The notes beneath the pieces were generated by a model, which worked only from the letters and a program-made list of their open reading frames with translations, was not told the origin of the DNA and did not search any database. Of a stretch of DNA of 64,000 nucleotides, positions 41,973-51,538 are shown in pieces; position 1 is the first letter of the stretch, and every line of letters begins with the position of its first letter. The position numbers and the translations under genes were made by a program. This stretch comes from Xenorhabdus budapestensis (GTDB taxonomy: Bacteria; Pseudomonadota; Gammaproteobacteria; Enterobacterales; Enterobacteriaceae): positions 117,843-181,842 of the forward strand of contig NZ_NIBS01000006.1 of the NCBI RefSeq assembly GCF_002632465.1, given 5' to 3'.

Positions 41973-42066
41973 ATTATACCTAGTAGTAAAAAAGAACAAG
42001 CAACTAACATCACAAATTAATACAGCAAAAAGTAATATAAAAACAGAAAATGAGATCTACATCACA
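41973..42066 (-). promoter_or_regulatory. nupC CRP-type promoter with two sites 52 bp apart
   Basis: On the minus strand, TATAAT (41973-41978) is a perfect -10. A CRP-like site TGTGA-TGTAGA-TCTCA lies at 42051-42066 (9 of 10 core bases). A half-site TGTGA-TGTTAG-TTGCT lies at 41999-42014. The near site is centred at about -40.5 and the far one at -92.5. This is the layout of CRP/CytR promoters of nucleoside genes. Confidence 0.65.
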
Positions 42067-42219
42067 TATGACCATGCTATTTACAAGGATTTAGATAATT
42101 TTGTGGAAAAAAAGGGAGAAATAAGAAGATAATGCCAGTTAAATATTATTAATGTTTATTTAAGACGGAAGACCGCTTTTTACCTGACAAAAAATTACCT
42201 GATTTTTACTCAAAAGAAA

Positions 42220-42990
42220 CTAGCTTAATGCAAACAATGTCATGCTATTTTGATAAATTTGGTGGGAAATTTCATCCGTAGACTCAGGACGCAATTCACA
42301 CAATGCAGAAAAAACCTGAGCAACTCTTTCTGGTCGGTTTGGTTGCCCCTGAAACCCTGATAATGGCATATCAGGTGCATCCGTTTCTAACACAAGAGAT
42401 GACAGCGGTAATCGTGCAATCGTATCACGCGTCTTTTTTGCTCTCTCATAAGTAATAGTTCCACCAACACCAATGTAAAAACCCAAACGAATAAAAGCCT
42501 GTGCCTGAGACAAGCTTCCGGCAAAGCCATGGATCACCCCGGTACGTGGCACACTGTGTTTTCGTAACATTGCTGCCAATTGATCGTGACTTTTGCGGGA
42601 GTGAAGTATCACAGGCAATTCATACTTCCTGGCCAGCATGAGCTGCGCTGCCAATAGGCTTTTTTGCTTCTCAAACTGAGGTTCCGGCATATAAAGATCA
42701 AGCCCGATTTCACCTACCGCTACACAGTTAGACTGCTTTTCCTTGAGTTTCTGCTCCAGTTCATCCAGATGCATGTCATGATGTTCATTGATATACAAAG
42801 GATGTAACCCAAACGCAGCATGAATTGAATCATGGGTAGCGGCCAGATCGGCAACACGTTGAAAATTCACCTGACTGACTGACGGGACAATGATTTTTTC
42901 TACCCCTGTTTGTCTGGCACGTTCTAAACTTGCTGTTTCATCGTCAACAAAAGGGAAAAAATCAAAATGGCAATGTGTATCGATAAACAT
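42220..42990 (-). CDS. yjjV: TatD-family metal-dependent hydrolase YjjV
   Basis: A 256-residue TIM-barrel deoxyribonuclease/hydrolase of the TatD family. The metal motif DTHCHFD is at residues 4-10. VGEIGLDLY, VILHSRKSHDQ, TGVIHGFAG and LETDAPDMPL give the remaining ligands in order. The start directly abuts the yjjU stop, as in the conserved yjjU-yjjV pair. Confidence 0.92.
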   Translation of the reverse strand: MFIDTHCHFDFFPFVDDETASLERARQTGVEKIIVPSVSQVNFQRVADLAATHDSIHAAFGLHPLYINEHHDMHLDELEQKLKEKQSNCVAVGEIGLDLYMPEPQFEKQKSLLAAQLMLARKYELPVILHSRKSHDQLAAMLRKHSVPRTGVIHGFAGSLSQAQAFIRLGFYIGVGGTITYERAKKTRDTIARLPLSSLVLETDAPDMPLSGFQGQPNRPERVAQVFSALCELRPESTDEISHQIYQNSMTLFALS

Positions 42991-44106
42991 TTACTTATCC
43001 ATCATGGTAATACCCGTCAGTGGAGTCGGGGTAATATCATTCACCTCAGTTCCCTCAATCTCCGGGCTATTCATATTGTCCAAAAAGCCATTGTGCCTGA
43101 AACCATTACGGTTCATTTCATCATGATTTAAGCCATTGCGACAAACACCATAACTTTTACGTTCTGCTAACCCGAATTTACCTCCGACAAAAGTATGTCC
43201 AATAGTTGCCAGAAAATACCGCCCACAGCGCCGCCCCAAGTAATAATCCTTATCCAATGCACTAATCCTGCTTCCCAGTGCCATTGTAGCCAATGGTGCT
43301 GGTGGATAAATTTCGAATACCTGCACATCATCCGGCGGATTTTCAATAAATTGCTGTGTCCGATAGTAGCTTTTAGCATGCAGCTTCAACATCTGAATCA
43401 TCTTTTGTGAGCTACTGCTTTCCAGCCAGCGCTCTATTCGTTTAATCCACTGTGGCGTGTAATAAAGCTGTGAAGGCACTGTTCTGACCACCACAATGGT
43501 ATCTGCACCACGGCGATAAGCCTCTTCTACTGGGATAGCATCACAAATGCCACCATCCTGATAAACAATACCATCAAGTGTCACGCCATTGCGATAAAAA
43601 CCAGGTATAGCGCTGGAAGCCTTTATAATCTCCATCCAATTATTTTCATCAGGATGAAAATAATTGGCTTCAAAATCATCCACTCGACAGGCACACATAT
43701 AGAATTCACGCCCTGCATCAAAATGTCGCATCGCAATAGGAATATTCAAGGGTGATTTTTCAGAAACGATATCAATATACCAATCCAGATCGATTAGATG
43801 CCCACCCCGGACAAAGCGCAACAGATTAAAAAAGGTAGTATTAGTTGTGTAATTTTTAATTACCTTACGGGCATATCCTCTCTGACCACAGATATAAGCA
43901 GAAAGGTTCTGCGCTCCAGCGGAAGTGCCAAGAAACAATTCGAACGGGTTAAAATCAAGCCGGAGAAATTCATCCAACACACCTGCGGTAAAAATTCCTC
44001 GTTGCCCACCACCTTCACAGACAAGTGCAATTTTTCCCGGCTTGATCCGTGATGTATAAGTTAACGGCTCTATATTACCCAGCGTAATCGGAATATGTTT
44101 CCCCAT
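42991..44106 (-). CDS. yjjU: Patatin-like phospholipase YjjU
   Basis: A patatin-type serine acylhydrolase. The oxyanion motif CEGGGQRGIFTAGVLDEF lies near residue 30, the nucleophile elbow is GTSAGAQNLSA, and the catalytic Asp is in YQDGGICDAIPVEE. The start at ATG 44106 follows AGGGGGG and aligns with E. coli YjjU (MG..IP.TLGNI). The product has 371 residues. The last about 40 residues diverge and contain a small internal repeat (RNGLNHDEMN, RNGFRHNGF). Confidence 0.92.
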   Translation of the reverse strand: MGKHIPITLGNIEPLTYTSRIKPGKIALVCEGGGQRGIFTAGVLDEFLRLDFNPFELFLGTSAGAQNLSAYICGQRGYARKVIKNYTTNTTFFNLLRFVRGGHLIDLDWYIDIVSEKSPLNIPIAMRHFDAGREFYMCACRVDDFEANYFHPDENNWMEIIKASSAIPGFYRNGVTLDGIVYQDGGICDAIPVEEAYRRGADTIVVVRTVPSQLYYTPQWIKRIERWLESSSSQKMIQMLKLHAKSYYRTQQFIENPPDDVQVFEIYPPAPLATMALGSRISALDKDYYLGRRCGRYFLATIGHTFVGGKFGLAERKSYGVCRNGLNHDEMNRNGFRHNGFLDNMNSPEIEGTEVNDITPTPLTGITMMDK

Positions 44107-44434
44107 AATCCCCCCTATAAAGTCAATGCCAGTTTCAAAATACAATTTGAGTTATACTCTCCGTTTTTCAAGTTGCCTCTTTGTTGTTGGCTGCGATGCC
44201 CCTTGACATCCATTGGGTATATGACTGTCTATCAGTATATAGTTATGCAAACAAAGTGCTCGTAAAAAACAGTGTGCTTGTAAAAAACGATGTATTTATG
44301 AGAATTGCATTAAATAATGAAGATTAATTCACTAACAGGCAAGCATTTGCTTACTCTCTGAATAGACTGCACATATCATGCTCTTGAAAAGATAATCGCT
44401 TAATCAGGTTGGGTTTTATTTGGAGAATAGAAAC
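44107..44434. other. yjjU-osmY gap
   Basis: No gene is visible. It contains a dispersed repeat copy (44151-44222). The rest is AT-rich and holds no clear signal except the expected yjjU promoter on the minus strand. Confidence 0.5.
44151..44222. repeat. Dispersed intergenic repeat, copy 3
   Basis: The element contains TTTTTCAAGTTGCC and CCTTGACATCCATTGGGTATAT, the conserved halves of the repeat family, with a GCTGCGATGCC middle. Confidence 0.55.
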
Positions 44435-44462
44435 AAAAAGAGTGGCCTATTATCTGCCACTC
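44435..44462 (-). terminator. osmY-like gene terminator
   Basis: GAGTGGC and GCCACTC form a 7-bp stem. On the minus strand TTTTTG follows. Confidence 0.75.
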
Positions 44463-44476
44463 CATCAAAATACTTT

Positions 44477-44935
44477 TTATTTTCTGATAGTTAACGTACT
44501 ATTTACGAATTTTACACCATCGACTTGATGGGCAATTCTAATCACCCGTTTAACCTGCTCTTCATTTTTGACAAAACCGGAAAGATAAACTACGCCTTTT
44601 TCCGTTTTCACTGAAATATCGTTACTATTAATCCCTTTATATTCCAGTAACTTTTCTTTTATTTTGGCAGTAATAACACTATCATCAAAAGAACCACCTA
44701 ATTTTTTCAGTGAGTTATCAATTTTTTCCTCTGCATTCTTGATTGAAGAATCAATTTTTTGGCCCGTATTCTCTAACGCTTTATCTTCTAATATTTTATT
44801 TTCTAAAGAATTACCTTCTATAGTATTGCCTGAAGATGTTTCTGCGGCTGATACGCTGCCATTTATTAATACCGAGCCTAAAACCGAACCTAAAACAACG
44901 GCCAAGAGTGAGTGTGTGAACTTTAATTTTTTCAT
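44477..44935 (-). CDS. osmY: Periplasmic BON-domain protein, OsmY-like (single BON)
   Basis: A signal peptide (LLAVVLGSVLGSVLINGSVSA) is followed by a Glu/Lys/Asn-rich repeat-like linker (ENKILEDKALEN) and one BON domain from DDSVITAKIKEKLLEYKGI to FVNSTLTIRK. OsmY of E. coli has two BON domains and 201 residues; this protein has 152 and one. The place next to prfC is that of osmY, so a shortened ortholog is likely. It is a stress-related periplasmic protein in the family. A 14-bp palindrome GATGATATATCATC (44973-44986) lies upstream. Confidence 0.8.
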   Translation of the reverse strand: MKKLKFTHSLLAVVLGSVLGSVLINGSVSAAETSSGNTIEGNSLENKILEDKALENTGQKIDSSIKNAEEKIDNSLKKLGGSFDDSVITAKIKEKLLEYKGINSNDISVKTEKGVVYLSGFVKNEEQVKRVIRIAHQVDGVKFVNSTLTIRK

Positions 44936-45095
44936 CCTACTACCTTCCCTTAACTAAGCCAAATTGTTAAAAGATGATATATCATCAAATTATGGGGATG
45001 AAATGGACTTTACAATAAATAACGTATATTTTCTAAGCCAGAAAATTATGCTTTAAATAAAGCATAACCAATATATTTAGAATGGAGTAACAAAT

Positions 45096-45120
45096 TAAAA
45101 AGAGCCAACTACTTGTTGGC
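45096..45120 (-). terminator. prfC terminator
   Basis: GCCAAC and GTTGGC pair around a 5-base loop. On the minus strand a T-rich run follows. It lies just after prfC. Confidence 0.75.
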
Positions 45121-45132
45121 CCCGAAAAAATA

Positions 45133-46722
45133 TTAGTGTTCCCGCGTCTTACGGAAAACAATATCAGGATAACGTTCACTGGTCAGATTTAAATTAACCA
45201 TGGTTGGTGCAATGTAAGTCAGGTTATCGCCACCATCAAGTGCCAGATTTTGCTCACTCTTGCGTTTGAACTCTTCTAGTTTCTTGACATCATTACATTC
45301 TACCCAACGTGCAGTAGAAACGTTGACAGGTTCATACAGCGCTTCAACGTTATATTCACTCTTCAAACGAGCAACAACGACATCAAACTGAAGTACCCCC
45401 ACTGCCCCAACGATCAGATCATTATTGGTTAATGGGCGAAATACCTGTACGGCTCCCTCTTCTGATAACTGAACGAGACCTTTCAACAATTGTTTTTGTT
45501 TCAGCGGATCACGCAACCGGATACGACGGAACAATTCAGGGGCAAAATTTGGAATGCCTGTGAATTTCAGCTCTTCACCTTGAGTGAAGGTATCACCAAT
45601 CTGAATCGTGCCATGATTGTGCAGGCCAATAATGTCTCCCGGATACGCATCTTCAACATGGGAACGATCTCCGGCCATAAAGGTCAGTGCATCCGAGATA
45701 ACCACATCTTTTTTGGTGCGCACCTGACGCAGTTTCATACCTTTTTCGTATTTACCAGAAACAATACGCAAAAACGCCACACGGTCACGGTGTTTCGGAT
45801 CCATATTGGCCTGAATTTTGAAAACAAAACCCGTGAATTTTTCTTCTTTTGCAGTGACTTCACGTGCATCAGTCTGACGAAGCATTGGCATCGGTGCCCA
45901 TTTAACAAGGCCATCCAACATGTGATCAACACCAAAATTACCGAGTGCAGTGCCGAAAAATACCGGGGTTAATTCACCTTGTAAGAAGGCATCCAGATCG
46001 AACTCGTGTGATGCACCTTTGACCAGTTCTAGCTCTTCACGTAACTGATTAGCCAGATCCTCACCAACTGCCGCATCCAACTCAGGGTTATCCAACCCTT
46101 TAATAGCCCGGACTTCCTGAATCGTATGCCCCTGACCGGATTGATACAGATAAATTTCATCCTGATAAAGATGATAAACCCCTTTAAATGATTTACCACA
46201 GCCGATCGGCCATGTGATCGGGCTACAGGCGATATTCAACTCGTTTTCAACTTCATCCATCAATTCCATCGGATCGCGGATATCACGGTCGAGTTTATTC
46301 ATGAATGTCAGGATCGGCGTATCACGCAGGCGGGTAACTTCCATCAGTTTACGGGTACGATCCTCAACACCTTTCGCAGCGTCAATTACCATCAAACAAC
46401 AGTCAACCGCAGTCAGAGTACGGTAAGTATCTTCGGAGAAATCCTCATGCCCGGGAGTATCCAGTAAGTTAACCAGATAATCACTATAAGGGAACTGCAT
46501 TACCGAAGTGGTAATGGAGATACCACGTTGCTTTTCCATCTCCATCCAGTCTGATTTAGCGTGCTGATTGGAACCCCGGCCTTTTACCGTCCCCGCTTTT
46601 TGAATCGCCTGTCCAAACAGCAATACCTTTTCAGTAATAGTCGTTTTACCCGCATCGGGGTGAGAAATTATTGCAAAGGTTCTTCGCTTGGCGACTTCTT
46701 GCAAGAATGAGGAATTTGACAT
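45133..46722 (-). CDS. prfC: Peptide chain release factor 3
   Basis: RF3 is a translational GTPase that recycles RF1 and RF2 from the ribosome after termination. The G motifs are clear: [13 protein letters not shown] (P loop), [14 protein letters not shown] and [12 protein letters not shown]. The length of 529 residues equals E. coli RF3. Next to osmY on the minus strand, as in E. coli. Confidence 0.98.
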   Translation of the reverse strand: MSNSSFLQEVAKRRTFAIISHPDAGKTTITEKVLLFGQAIQKAGTVKGRGSNQHAKSDWMEMEKQRGISITTSVMQFPYSDYLVNLLDTPGHEDFSEDTYRTLTAVDCCLMVIDAAKGVEDRTRKLMEVTRLRDTPILTFMNKLDRDIRDPMELMDEVENELNIACSPITWPIGCGKSFKGVYHLYQDEIYLYQSGQGHTIQEVRAIKGLDNPELDAAVGEDLANQLREELELVKGASHEFDLDAFLQGELTPVFFGTALGNFGVDHMLDGLVKWAPMPMLRQTDAREVTAKEEKFTGFVFKIQANMDPKHRDRVAFLRIVSGKYEKGMKLRQVRTKKDVVISDALTFMAGDRSHVEDAYPGDIIGLHNHGTIQIGDTFTQGEELKFTGIPNFAPELFRRIRLRDPLKQKQLLKGLVQLSEEGAVQVFRPLTNNDLIVGAVGVLQFDVVVARLKSEYNVEALYEPVNVSTARWVECNDVKKLEEFKRKSEQNLALDGGDNLTYIAPTMVNLNLTSERYPDIVFRKTREH

Positions 46723-46882
46723 TAATTGAAATCTTCCAGTCTACGCGCGGATAGCTACCGTTTGTGAAGCACAGAATAACGCTTCACCTTCGGATCCGGC
46801 ATGTTAATCGTGATTGGCGCTTATTTTCTCTGAACTTGGCATTATAGACAACCAATGATGTTCAAGATGGTATAAAACTTCG

Positions 46883-47332
46883 TTACTCTCCAAATAATGG
46901 CAACGCCATAATGATTGCGTCTTCTTTTCCTGTCGCGGTTGGGTAATAGTTTTTGCGAATAGAAACCTCGTTAAATCCCAAATCTTCATACAAACGAATT
47001 GCCGACCTGTTTGAACGTCGTACTTCAAGCCACAGTGTATTAATCTGTTTTTGAGGCAATACATCGATCAAGTATTTCAGCAATGTTTTCCCATGCCCCT
47101 GAGATTGATACTCAGGATGAATAGCAATATTAAAGAGTGTCGCTTCATCCAAAACACACTGCACTATTACAAAACCAATCATCTGGTCATTAAGCGCGAT
47201 TTTGTAATTGAGATAACGTTCTCCCTGATTAGAGTAAAAAGTTTTTTCACTCCAGGGAAAAGCATGGCTGGCCTGTTCTATTTGAAATGCAACGGGAAGA
47301 TCAACGGGAGTTAATAGAGAAATATTCTTCAT
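46883..47332 (-). CDS. rimI: Ribosomal protein bS18-alanine N-acetyltransferase
   Basis: RimI acetylates the N-terminal Ala of S18. GNAT motifs: ATLFNIAIHPEYQSQGHGKT with the acetyl-CoA loop, and RRSNRSAIRLYEDLGFNE. HAFPWSEKTFYSNQGERYLN near the N-terminus matches E. coli RimI. I start at ATG 47332; the frame is open further upstream but inside holD. The start overlaps holD by 32 bases. Confidence 0.95.
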   Translation of the reverse strand: MKNISLLTPVDLPVAFQIEQASHAFPWSEKTFYSNQGERYLNYKIALNDQMIGFVIVQCVLDEATLFNIAIHPEYQSQGHGKTLLKYLIDVLPQKQINTLWLEVRRSNRSAIRLYEDLGFNEVSIRKNYYPTATGKEDAIIMALPLFGE

Positions 47333-47711
47333 AATGGTAAATTTGTTGCCAAAGAGCGCGTTTTGCATCCCCATCAAGGGATAAATCATTTAATGCAGGG
47401 CTTCTCAAAGAAATCCCTTGTATTGATAAGGTAATATCAACCCCCAACAGCCAGCATGGGCAATGTATTGATTCCGAAAGTAACTCAACGTCTTTTGTCG
47501 TGATGCAATAAACTGATGAGACATTAATCCCCATGGCTGTGAAAATATCAGCAAATAATGAATGATTTAAGTCAGTGTGATCATGGCTAATGATCAACAG
47601 ACGGGTTGAGTCAGGGATGAGGACAGATAATTCACCTCGCAGGGTCGCAGGGCTACGCAAAACCCATTGGATGATGCCTAATCGAGTCAGTGATCTGTCA
47701 CGCTTTGTCAT
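47301..47711 (-). CDS. holD: DNA polymerase III psi subunit
   Basis: A 136-residue psi subunit linking the clamp loader to chi and SSB. The N-terminus RLGIIQWVLRSPATLRGEL and the end SPALNDLSLDGDAKRALWQQ match the family. Conservation is moderate, as is usual for psi. It precedes and overlaps rimI and is divergent from rsmC. Confidence 0.92.
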   Translation of the reverse strand: MTKRDRSLTRLGIIQWVLRSPATLRGELSVLIPDSTRLLIISHDHTDLNHSLFADIFTAMGINVSSVYCITTKDVELLSESIHCPCWLLGVDITLSIQGISLRSPALNDLSLDGDAKRALWQQIYHYEEYFSINSR

Positions 47712-47751
47712 CGTGTTTTATTCCATCAGCCATAAAAAATAACAGGTAATA

Positions 47752-47815
47752 TATACCTAATAGATTTCAAGTTGCAGCCAACAAAACTGCAACTTGAAAG
47801 ATGAAAGGTATATTA
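47752..47815. repeat. Dispersed intergenic repeat, copy 4 (best palindromic copy)
   Basis: TATACCTAATAGATTTCAAG then TTGCAG, and the mirrored CTGCAACTTGAAAGATGAAAGG-TATAT, form a long imperfect hairpin between holD and rsmC. This copy shows most clearly that the repeat unit is self-complementary. Confidence 0.75.
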
Positions 47816-47910
47816 TCAGAGGGCTTATCTCTGTGCCAATCAATGCGGCATCTCAGTTTTGCCCACAGATAATTATTACTGGATAAAGATTTATAAGGAG
47901 CTAATCATAG

Positions 47911-48924
47911 ATGTCAGTATTAACATCGGCCAGTGAAGTTATCCTGCGCCATCAAGAGCAATTCCACTCCCATCATCTGCTTTTTGCTGGTGACCTTCAG
48001 GATACTCTGGCAACGGAAATTGAAGCTGCAAGTGTGCGAGTACATACTAATCAATATCATCACTGGCAGTCGCTGATCCGCACACTGGGTGATAATGCCT
48101 CGTTTGGTCTTACCGCGGACAGCACATTTGTCAAAGGATGTGATACGCTGATTTATTACTGGCCAAAAAGCAAGCATGAAGCACGTTTCCAACTGCGTAG
48201 TCTGTTTTCCATTTTGCCTGTCGGAACCGATATTTTTATTGTCGGCGAAAATCGCAGTGGTGTTCGTAGCGTTGATAAACTGATGGAAGGCATTGCCACT
48301 TTCCGCAAAGTAGACAGCGCCCGCCGTTGCAGCCTGTTTTACGGTCAACTGGAGTATCAGGTTCAATTTGATCAGAACAATTGGTGGAACAGCTATCAAG
48401 TCGGTGATGTCACCGTCAATACATTGCCCGGCGTATTCAGCCAGGATGATCTGGATGTTGGCAGCCGTCTTCTGCTCTCTACATTTGATACACCGATTTC
48501 TGGCAGCCTGCTGGATATCGCTTGTGGCTCTGGTGTTTTAGCAACGGTGTTGGGTAAAAATAACCCCGGCTTGTCACTGACACTCAGCGATGTCAATGCA
48601 TCAGCTATCACATCCAGTAAAGCGACATTGAAAGCGAATAAACTGGAAGGGAGTGTCATTACCAGTAATGTTTACTCCGCTATTGAAGAAAAATTCGACT
48701 GGATCATTTCCAATCCACCATTCCATGACGGCCTGAAGACAAGTCTGTCAGCGGCTGACGATATGATCCGTATGGCACCCAACTATCTGAAATATGGTGG
48801 TAAGTTCCGGATCGTAGCAAACGCTTTTTTACCTTATCCAGAGCTGCTGGATAGCGCTTTTGGTAGACACGAAGTGATTGCTCAGACAGGTAAATTCAAA
48901 ATTTATCAAGCCACCAAGAAGTAA
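47911..48924 (+). CDS. rsmC: 16S rRNA m2G1207 methyltransferase
   Basis: RsmC methylates G1207 of 16S rRNA with S-adenosylmethionine. The inactive N-terminal duplicate domain is followed by the active one. That domain has [16 protein letters not shown] (SAM loop) and the catalytic [14 protein letters not shown]. The length is 337 residues. AAGGAG lies 9-14 bases upstream of the ATG. Divergent from holD, as in E. coli. Confidence 0.97.
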   Translation: MSVLTSASEVILRHQEQFHSHHLLFAGDLQDTLATEIEAASVRVHTNQYHHWQSLIRTLGDNASFGLTADSTFVKGCDTLIYYWPKSKHEARFQLRSLFSILPVGTDIFIVGENRSGVRSVDKLMEGIATFRKVDSARRCSLFYGQLEYQVQFDQNNWWNSYQVGDVTVNTLPGVFSQDDLDVGSRLLLSTFDTPISGSLLDIACGSGVLATVLGKNNPGLSLTLSDVNASAITSSKATLKANKLEGSVITSNVYSAIEEKFDWIISNPPFHDGLKTSLSAADDMIRMAPNYLKYGGKFRIVANAFLPYPELLDSAFGRHEVIAQTGKFKIYQATKK

Positions 48925-48938
48925 CGAATCAAACAGTT

Positions 48939-48965
48939 ATTGCCCTTCCCAAATGGGTGGGCAAT
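48939..48965 (+). terminator. Possible rsmC terminator
   Basis: ATTGCCC and GGGCAAT form a 7-bp stem 14 bases after rsmC, but only a short T stretch follows. Confidence 0.5.
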
Positions 48966-49016
48966 TTCAATATGTCGATTTTTGCATCAATCATGCTTTC
49001 TCCCGATAAATAATGA

Positions 49017-49044
49017 TTGACGTCAGCCGTAAAATCTCTAGAAT
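49017..49044 (+). promoter_or_regulatory. Promoter of the tRNA-Leu operon
   Basis: TTGACG (49017-49022), a 16-base spacer and TAGAAT (49039-49044) are followed by the GC-rich GCGCCTCCG. A GC-rich discriminator is typical of stringently controlled stable-RNA promoters. It lies 55 bases before the first tRNA. Confidence 0.8.
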
Positions 49045-49099
49045 GCGCCTCCGTGCTATCTGTTTAATTAGTTGTCTTTAAATGATAGTGTCTGAATTT

Positions 49100-49186
49100 G
49101 CGAGGGTGGCGGAATTGGTAGACGCGCTAGCTTCAGGTGTTAGTGTTCTTACGGACGTGGGGGTTCAAGTCCCCCCCTTCGCACCA
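49100..49186 (+). tRNA. tRNA-Leu(CAG), copy 1
   Basis: 87 bases with the long variable arm of a leucine tRNA. The acceptor GCGAGGG pairs with CCTTCGC, the anticodon loop is TTCAGGT (anticodon CAG), the T-loop is TTCAAGT and CCA is encoded. It reads CUG codons. The position after rsmC corresponds to the E. coli leuQPV cluster. Confidence 0.97.
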
Positions 49187-49258
49187 AGTCAGACAGCTAT
49201 TAGTTAAATGAATCAACCGGATAAATCAATTAAACAAACCAGATAAATAGCAGTATCT

Positions 49259-49345
49259 GCGAGGGTGGCGGAATTGGTAGACGCGCTAGCTTCAGGTGTT
49301 AGTGTCCTTACGGACGTGGGGGTTCAAGTCCCCCCCTTCGCACCA
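49259..49345 (+). tRNA. tRNA-Leu(CAG), copy 2
   Basis: A second copy, identical to the first except for one base in the variable arm (GTCC for GTTC). It lies 72 bases downstream and is presumably processed from the same transcript. CCA is encoded. Confidence 0.97.
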
Positions 49346-49454
49346 CTGTTAATATTTATCTGCTCATCTCTTATATTCCATACTCTCTTGCTTTTTCTTT
49401 CTCACATTTTCTCTCTCTTTTCTGGTTTTATCCTTGTAATACATCTTATTGTTC

Positions 49455-49727
49455 TCAAAAATGAAAGTGCCCTAAACAACGCAAGCCAGCAAACAGGCTA
49501 CACGTCACAACAATCCCGGCGGGGAGAAGCAAAAAATGGCGGGCATTACGATGTAACAATAGCAAAAGCGTTAAAATCATTGCCCCCTGGATGCTAATTT
49601 TAAATTGTTCTAACCCTGCTCCTGTTATTACTAATGCGAATGCAACCAAACTGGATAACAGAATACCCCACAATCCCGTAATGCTGTGCCAGACAGTCAG
49701 CTTTAGATTCCGCTTTGCACTGTTCAT
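49455..49727 (-). CDS. yjjZ: Small inner-membrane protein YjjZ (DUF1435)
   Basis: A small membrane protein of 90 residues with about three hydrophobic helices. Its block GLWGILLSSLVAFALVITG and LHRNARHFLLLPAG resemble recalled E. coli YjjZ. The ATG at 49727 follows GGCGGTT; an upstream TTG at 49745 would overlap the Fur box. In E. coli yjjZ lies by fhuF between rsmC and the tRNA-Leu genes. Here fhuF is absent. The function is unknown; iron control is suggested by the Fur box. Confidence 0.78.
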   Translation of the reverse strand: MNSAKRNLKLTVWHSITGLWGILLSSLVAFALVITGAGLEQFKISIQGAMILTLLLLLHRNARHFLLLPAGIVVTCSLFAGLRCLGHFHF

Positions 49728-49747
49728 AATCAACCGCCAAAACAAAT

Positions 49748-49766
49748 GATAATGATTCCCACTATC
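49748..49766 (-). promoter_or_regulatory. Fur box upstream of yjjZ
   Basis: Read on the minus strand, GATAGTGGGAATCATTATC matches 16 of 19 bases of the Fur consensus GATAATGATAATCATTATC. It lies 21 bases before the yjjZ start. Iron-repressed expression is therefore likely. Confidence 0.75.
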
Positions 49767-49823
49767 ATATATTGTGGCATCTTAATCACAAATTAAAAAT
49801 CTATAACAACATTCATTACCTTA

Positions 49824-51275
49824 TTATTTCAATTCCATCGCATTACGTATGGTAAAAAACAAATCGGTTTGATCAGTTAAGCCAACAACATTGGCTGCAT
49901 AAGGGCCATAAGCGGCAACACGTAATTGTGTTCCGGTATGATTTTGTTCGTCTTTTTCTGAATTGCCATAGTTTACAGTGATGACTGCACCATCTTTAGT
50001 AATCAATGAGCGAGTCAGCCCGGGGGATTTAACATCGGGTTCAATAATCTGGCTGGAATGGGCATGATCAGCCGTAACTATAACTAAGGTGTCTCCATGT
50101 TGCTTTGCAAATTTCAAACCCGCTTGTACAGCTTCATCGAATGCCACTGTTTCCCCAATTTGGGCACAAGGGTTAGCTGCATGATCTTGTTTGTCAATCG
50201 AAGCACTTTCTACCTGCAATAAGAAACCATTTTTATTGTTTTTCAATAAATCAATCGCTTTTTCTGTTAGTTGTGCCAATGTGGGTTCAGCGGAATTACG
50301 ATCAGTGTTAATTTTACACTTCACTGGCGCTTCATTAATGTTGCCGTGATAAACCGCTTTTGGCCCTTCCCAGATTACATCCATATTTCCATTATTGAAC
50401 AACCCCAACAGCGGTTTTTTCTGATTGGCCTCTTGAATACCATGTAATGATTTTATATCCGTTACCCATTGATACCCTTGTTCCAGGGCTTGTCGTTTCA
50501 GAGTTTTTCCTTTATTAGCGCCGGATAACGATTGTTGCTCAAAACTTTTAGCACCACCTCCCAAAGTAATATCGGGACGCACAACTAAAAGCTGTTCTGT
50601 GATAGACCCTTTACCACCGTTTTCCAAAGCATCGGTAGGGCATTTTGCCAAAGTTTCCCGTGGGCCATAGCATTTACGGTTTGTGACATGGGCATACAAC
50701 GCGGCTGGTGTAGCATCCTGAATTTCAGCAGTCGTAACATTCCCTGTCGCTTTTCCGTTTTTCTTTGCTAACTCCAGTAATGACTGATGAGCTTTACCAA
50801 AAACATCAATGCCCAACGCACCATTATAGGTTTTCGTCCCTGTTGACCACGCAGTGGCAGAAGCCGCAGAATCCGTGACATAGTTTGGTTTCTTCGTCTC
50901 TTTATTCAGAGAGTAATGAGTGTATTGTCCAGTAAAAGGCAGTGCATCAATTCCCTTAAAAAAACCACCAGCGCCTTGTGAATAATTGCGAGCTAACGTG
51001 ATTTCAGAATCCCCCATACCATCACCGATAAACAGAATAACATTCTTCGCTTTCTTGTTTCTCAATGCTGCCTTAAGGGCATCCGTTTGATCTTCGGTAA
51101 GACGACGGGCACCACCAAACTGGGTTATATCTCCACGAGCTAAACGAGGTTCTGCCATGATGTTCCCTGTATTACTGGCTCGTGCAGATAAACAAGTTCC
51201 TGACATTAATATGGCGATAGTAAGAGTTAGCAAGTTTTTTGTGTAATTACGGGAGGGGATGTAGCTATAAGGCAT
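49824..51275 (-). CDS. phoA: Alkaline phosphatase, periplasmic
   Basis: PhoA hydrolyses phosphate monoesters in the periplasm. A Sec signal ([19 protein letters not shown]) precedes the mature enzyme. Active-site elements: [12 protein letters not shown], the nucleophile Ser in [40 protein letters not shown] and the last zinc His in [11 protein letters not shown]. Two extra cysteines sit in [13 protein letters not shown]. The ATG at 51275 has AGGAATACTCT upstream and gives 483 residues. A PHO-box-like site lies upstream. Confidence 0.96.
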   Translation of the reverse strand: MPYSYIPSRNYTKNLLTLTIAILMSGTCLSARASNTGNIMAEPRLARGDITQFGGARRLTEDQTDALKAALRNKKAKNVILFIGDGMGDSEITLARNYSQGAGGFFKGIDALPFTGQYTHYSLNKETKKPNYVTDSAASATAWSTGTKTYNGALGIDVFGKAHQSLLELAKKNGKATGNVTTAEIQDATPAALYAHVTNRKCYGPRETLAKCPTDALENGGKGSITEQLLVVRPDITLGGGAKSFEQQSLSGANKGKTLKRQALEQGYQWVTDIKSLHGIQEANQKKPLLGLFNNGNMDVIWEGPKAVYHGNINEAPVKCKINTDRNSAEPTLAQLTEKAIDLLKNNKNGFLLQVESASIDKQDHAANPCAQIGETVAFDEAVQAGLKFAKQHGDTLVIVTADHAHSSQIIEPDVKSPGLTRSLITKDGAVITVNYGNSEKDEQNHTGTQLRVAAYGPYAANVVGLTDQTDLFFTIRNAMELK

Positions 51276-51375
51276 AGAGTATTCCTGACTTTCGGGAAAA
51301 TTAAACAAAACACTATAAATATGAATTTCTCCCCCAAATAGTGAACACCTAATATGACATTACTGTGAAAGGTTA

Positions 51376-51393
51376 ATAACACATTGATGACAA
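51376..51393 (-). promoter_or_regulatory. Candidate PHO box of phoA
   Basis: On the minus strand TTGTCAT-CAAT-GTGTTAT matches 11 of 14 bases of two CTGTCAT repeats spaced by 4. It lies about 100 bases upstream of phoA. A second weaker candidate ATGTCAT...TGTTCAC lies nearer the gene. Confidence 0.45.
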
Positions 51394-51423
51394 TTTCTTG
51401 CAATATGTATTGGAACCATGTGA

Positions 51424-51517
51424 ATACCCAACAGATTTCAAAATACAACCCAACGGCTAGGCCCGATATCTTTCAGGTTGCCCCGTTTACACTCTATGAG
51501 ACAACCTAAAATCTGTT
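51424..51517. repeat. Dispersed repeat copy 5 forming a nested hairpin
   Basis: ATACCCAACAGATTTCAA opens a degenerate repeat copy. AACAGATTT (51430-51438) pairs with AAATCTGTT (51509-51517), and inside it CAGGTTG pairs with CAACCT. The structure lies at the 3' end of the aldehyde dehydrogenase gene and may act as its terminator. Confidence 0.55.
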
Positions 51518-51538
51518 AGTATAAATGGCCTGTTGCTA

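Noticed and set aside
49100..49345. Tandem identical tRNA-Leu genes as an integration site
   Set aside because: The downstream DNA (yjjZ, phoA) is not element-like, and no integrase or repeated 3' tRNA end is seen.
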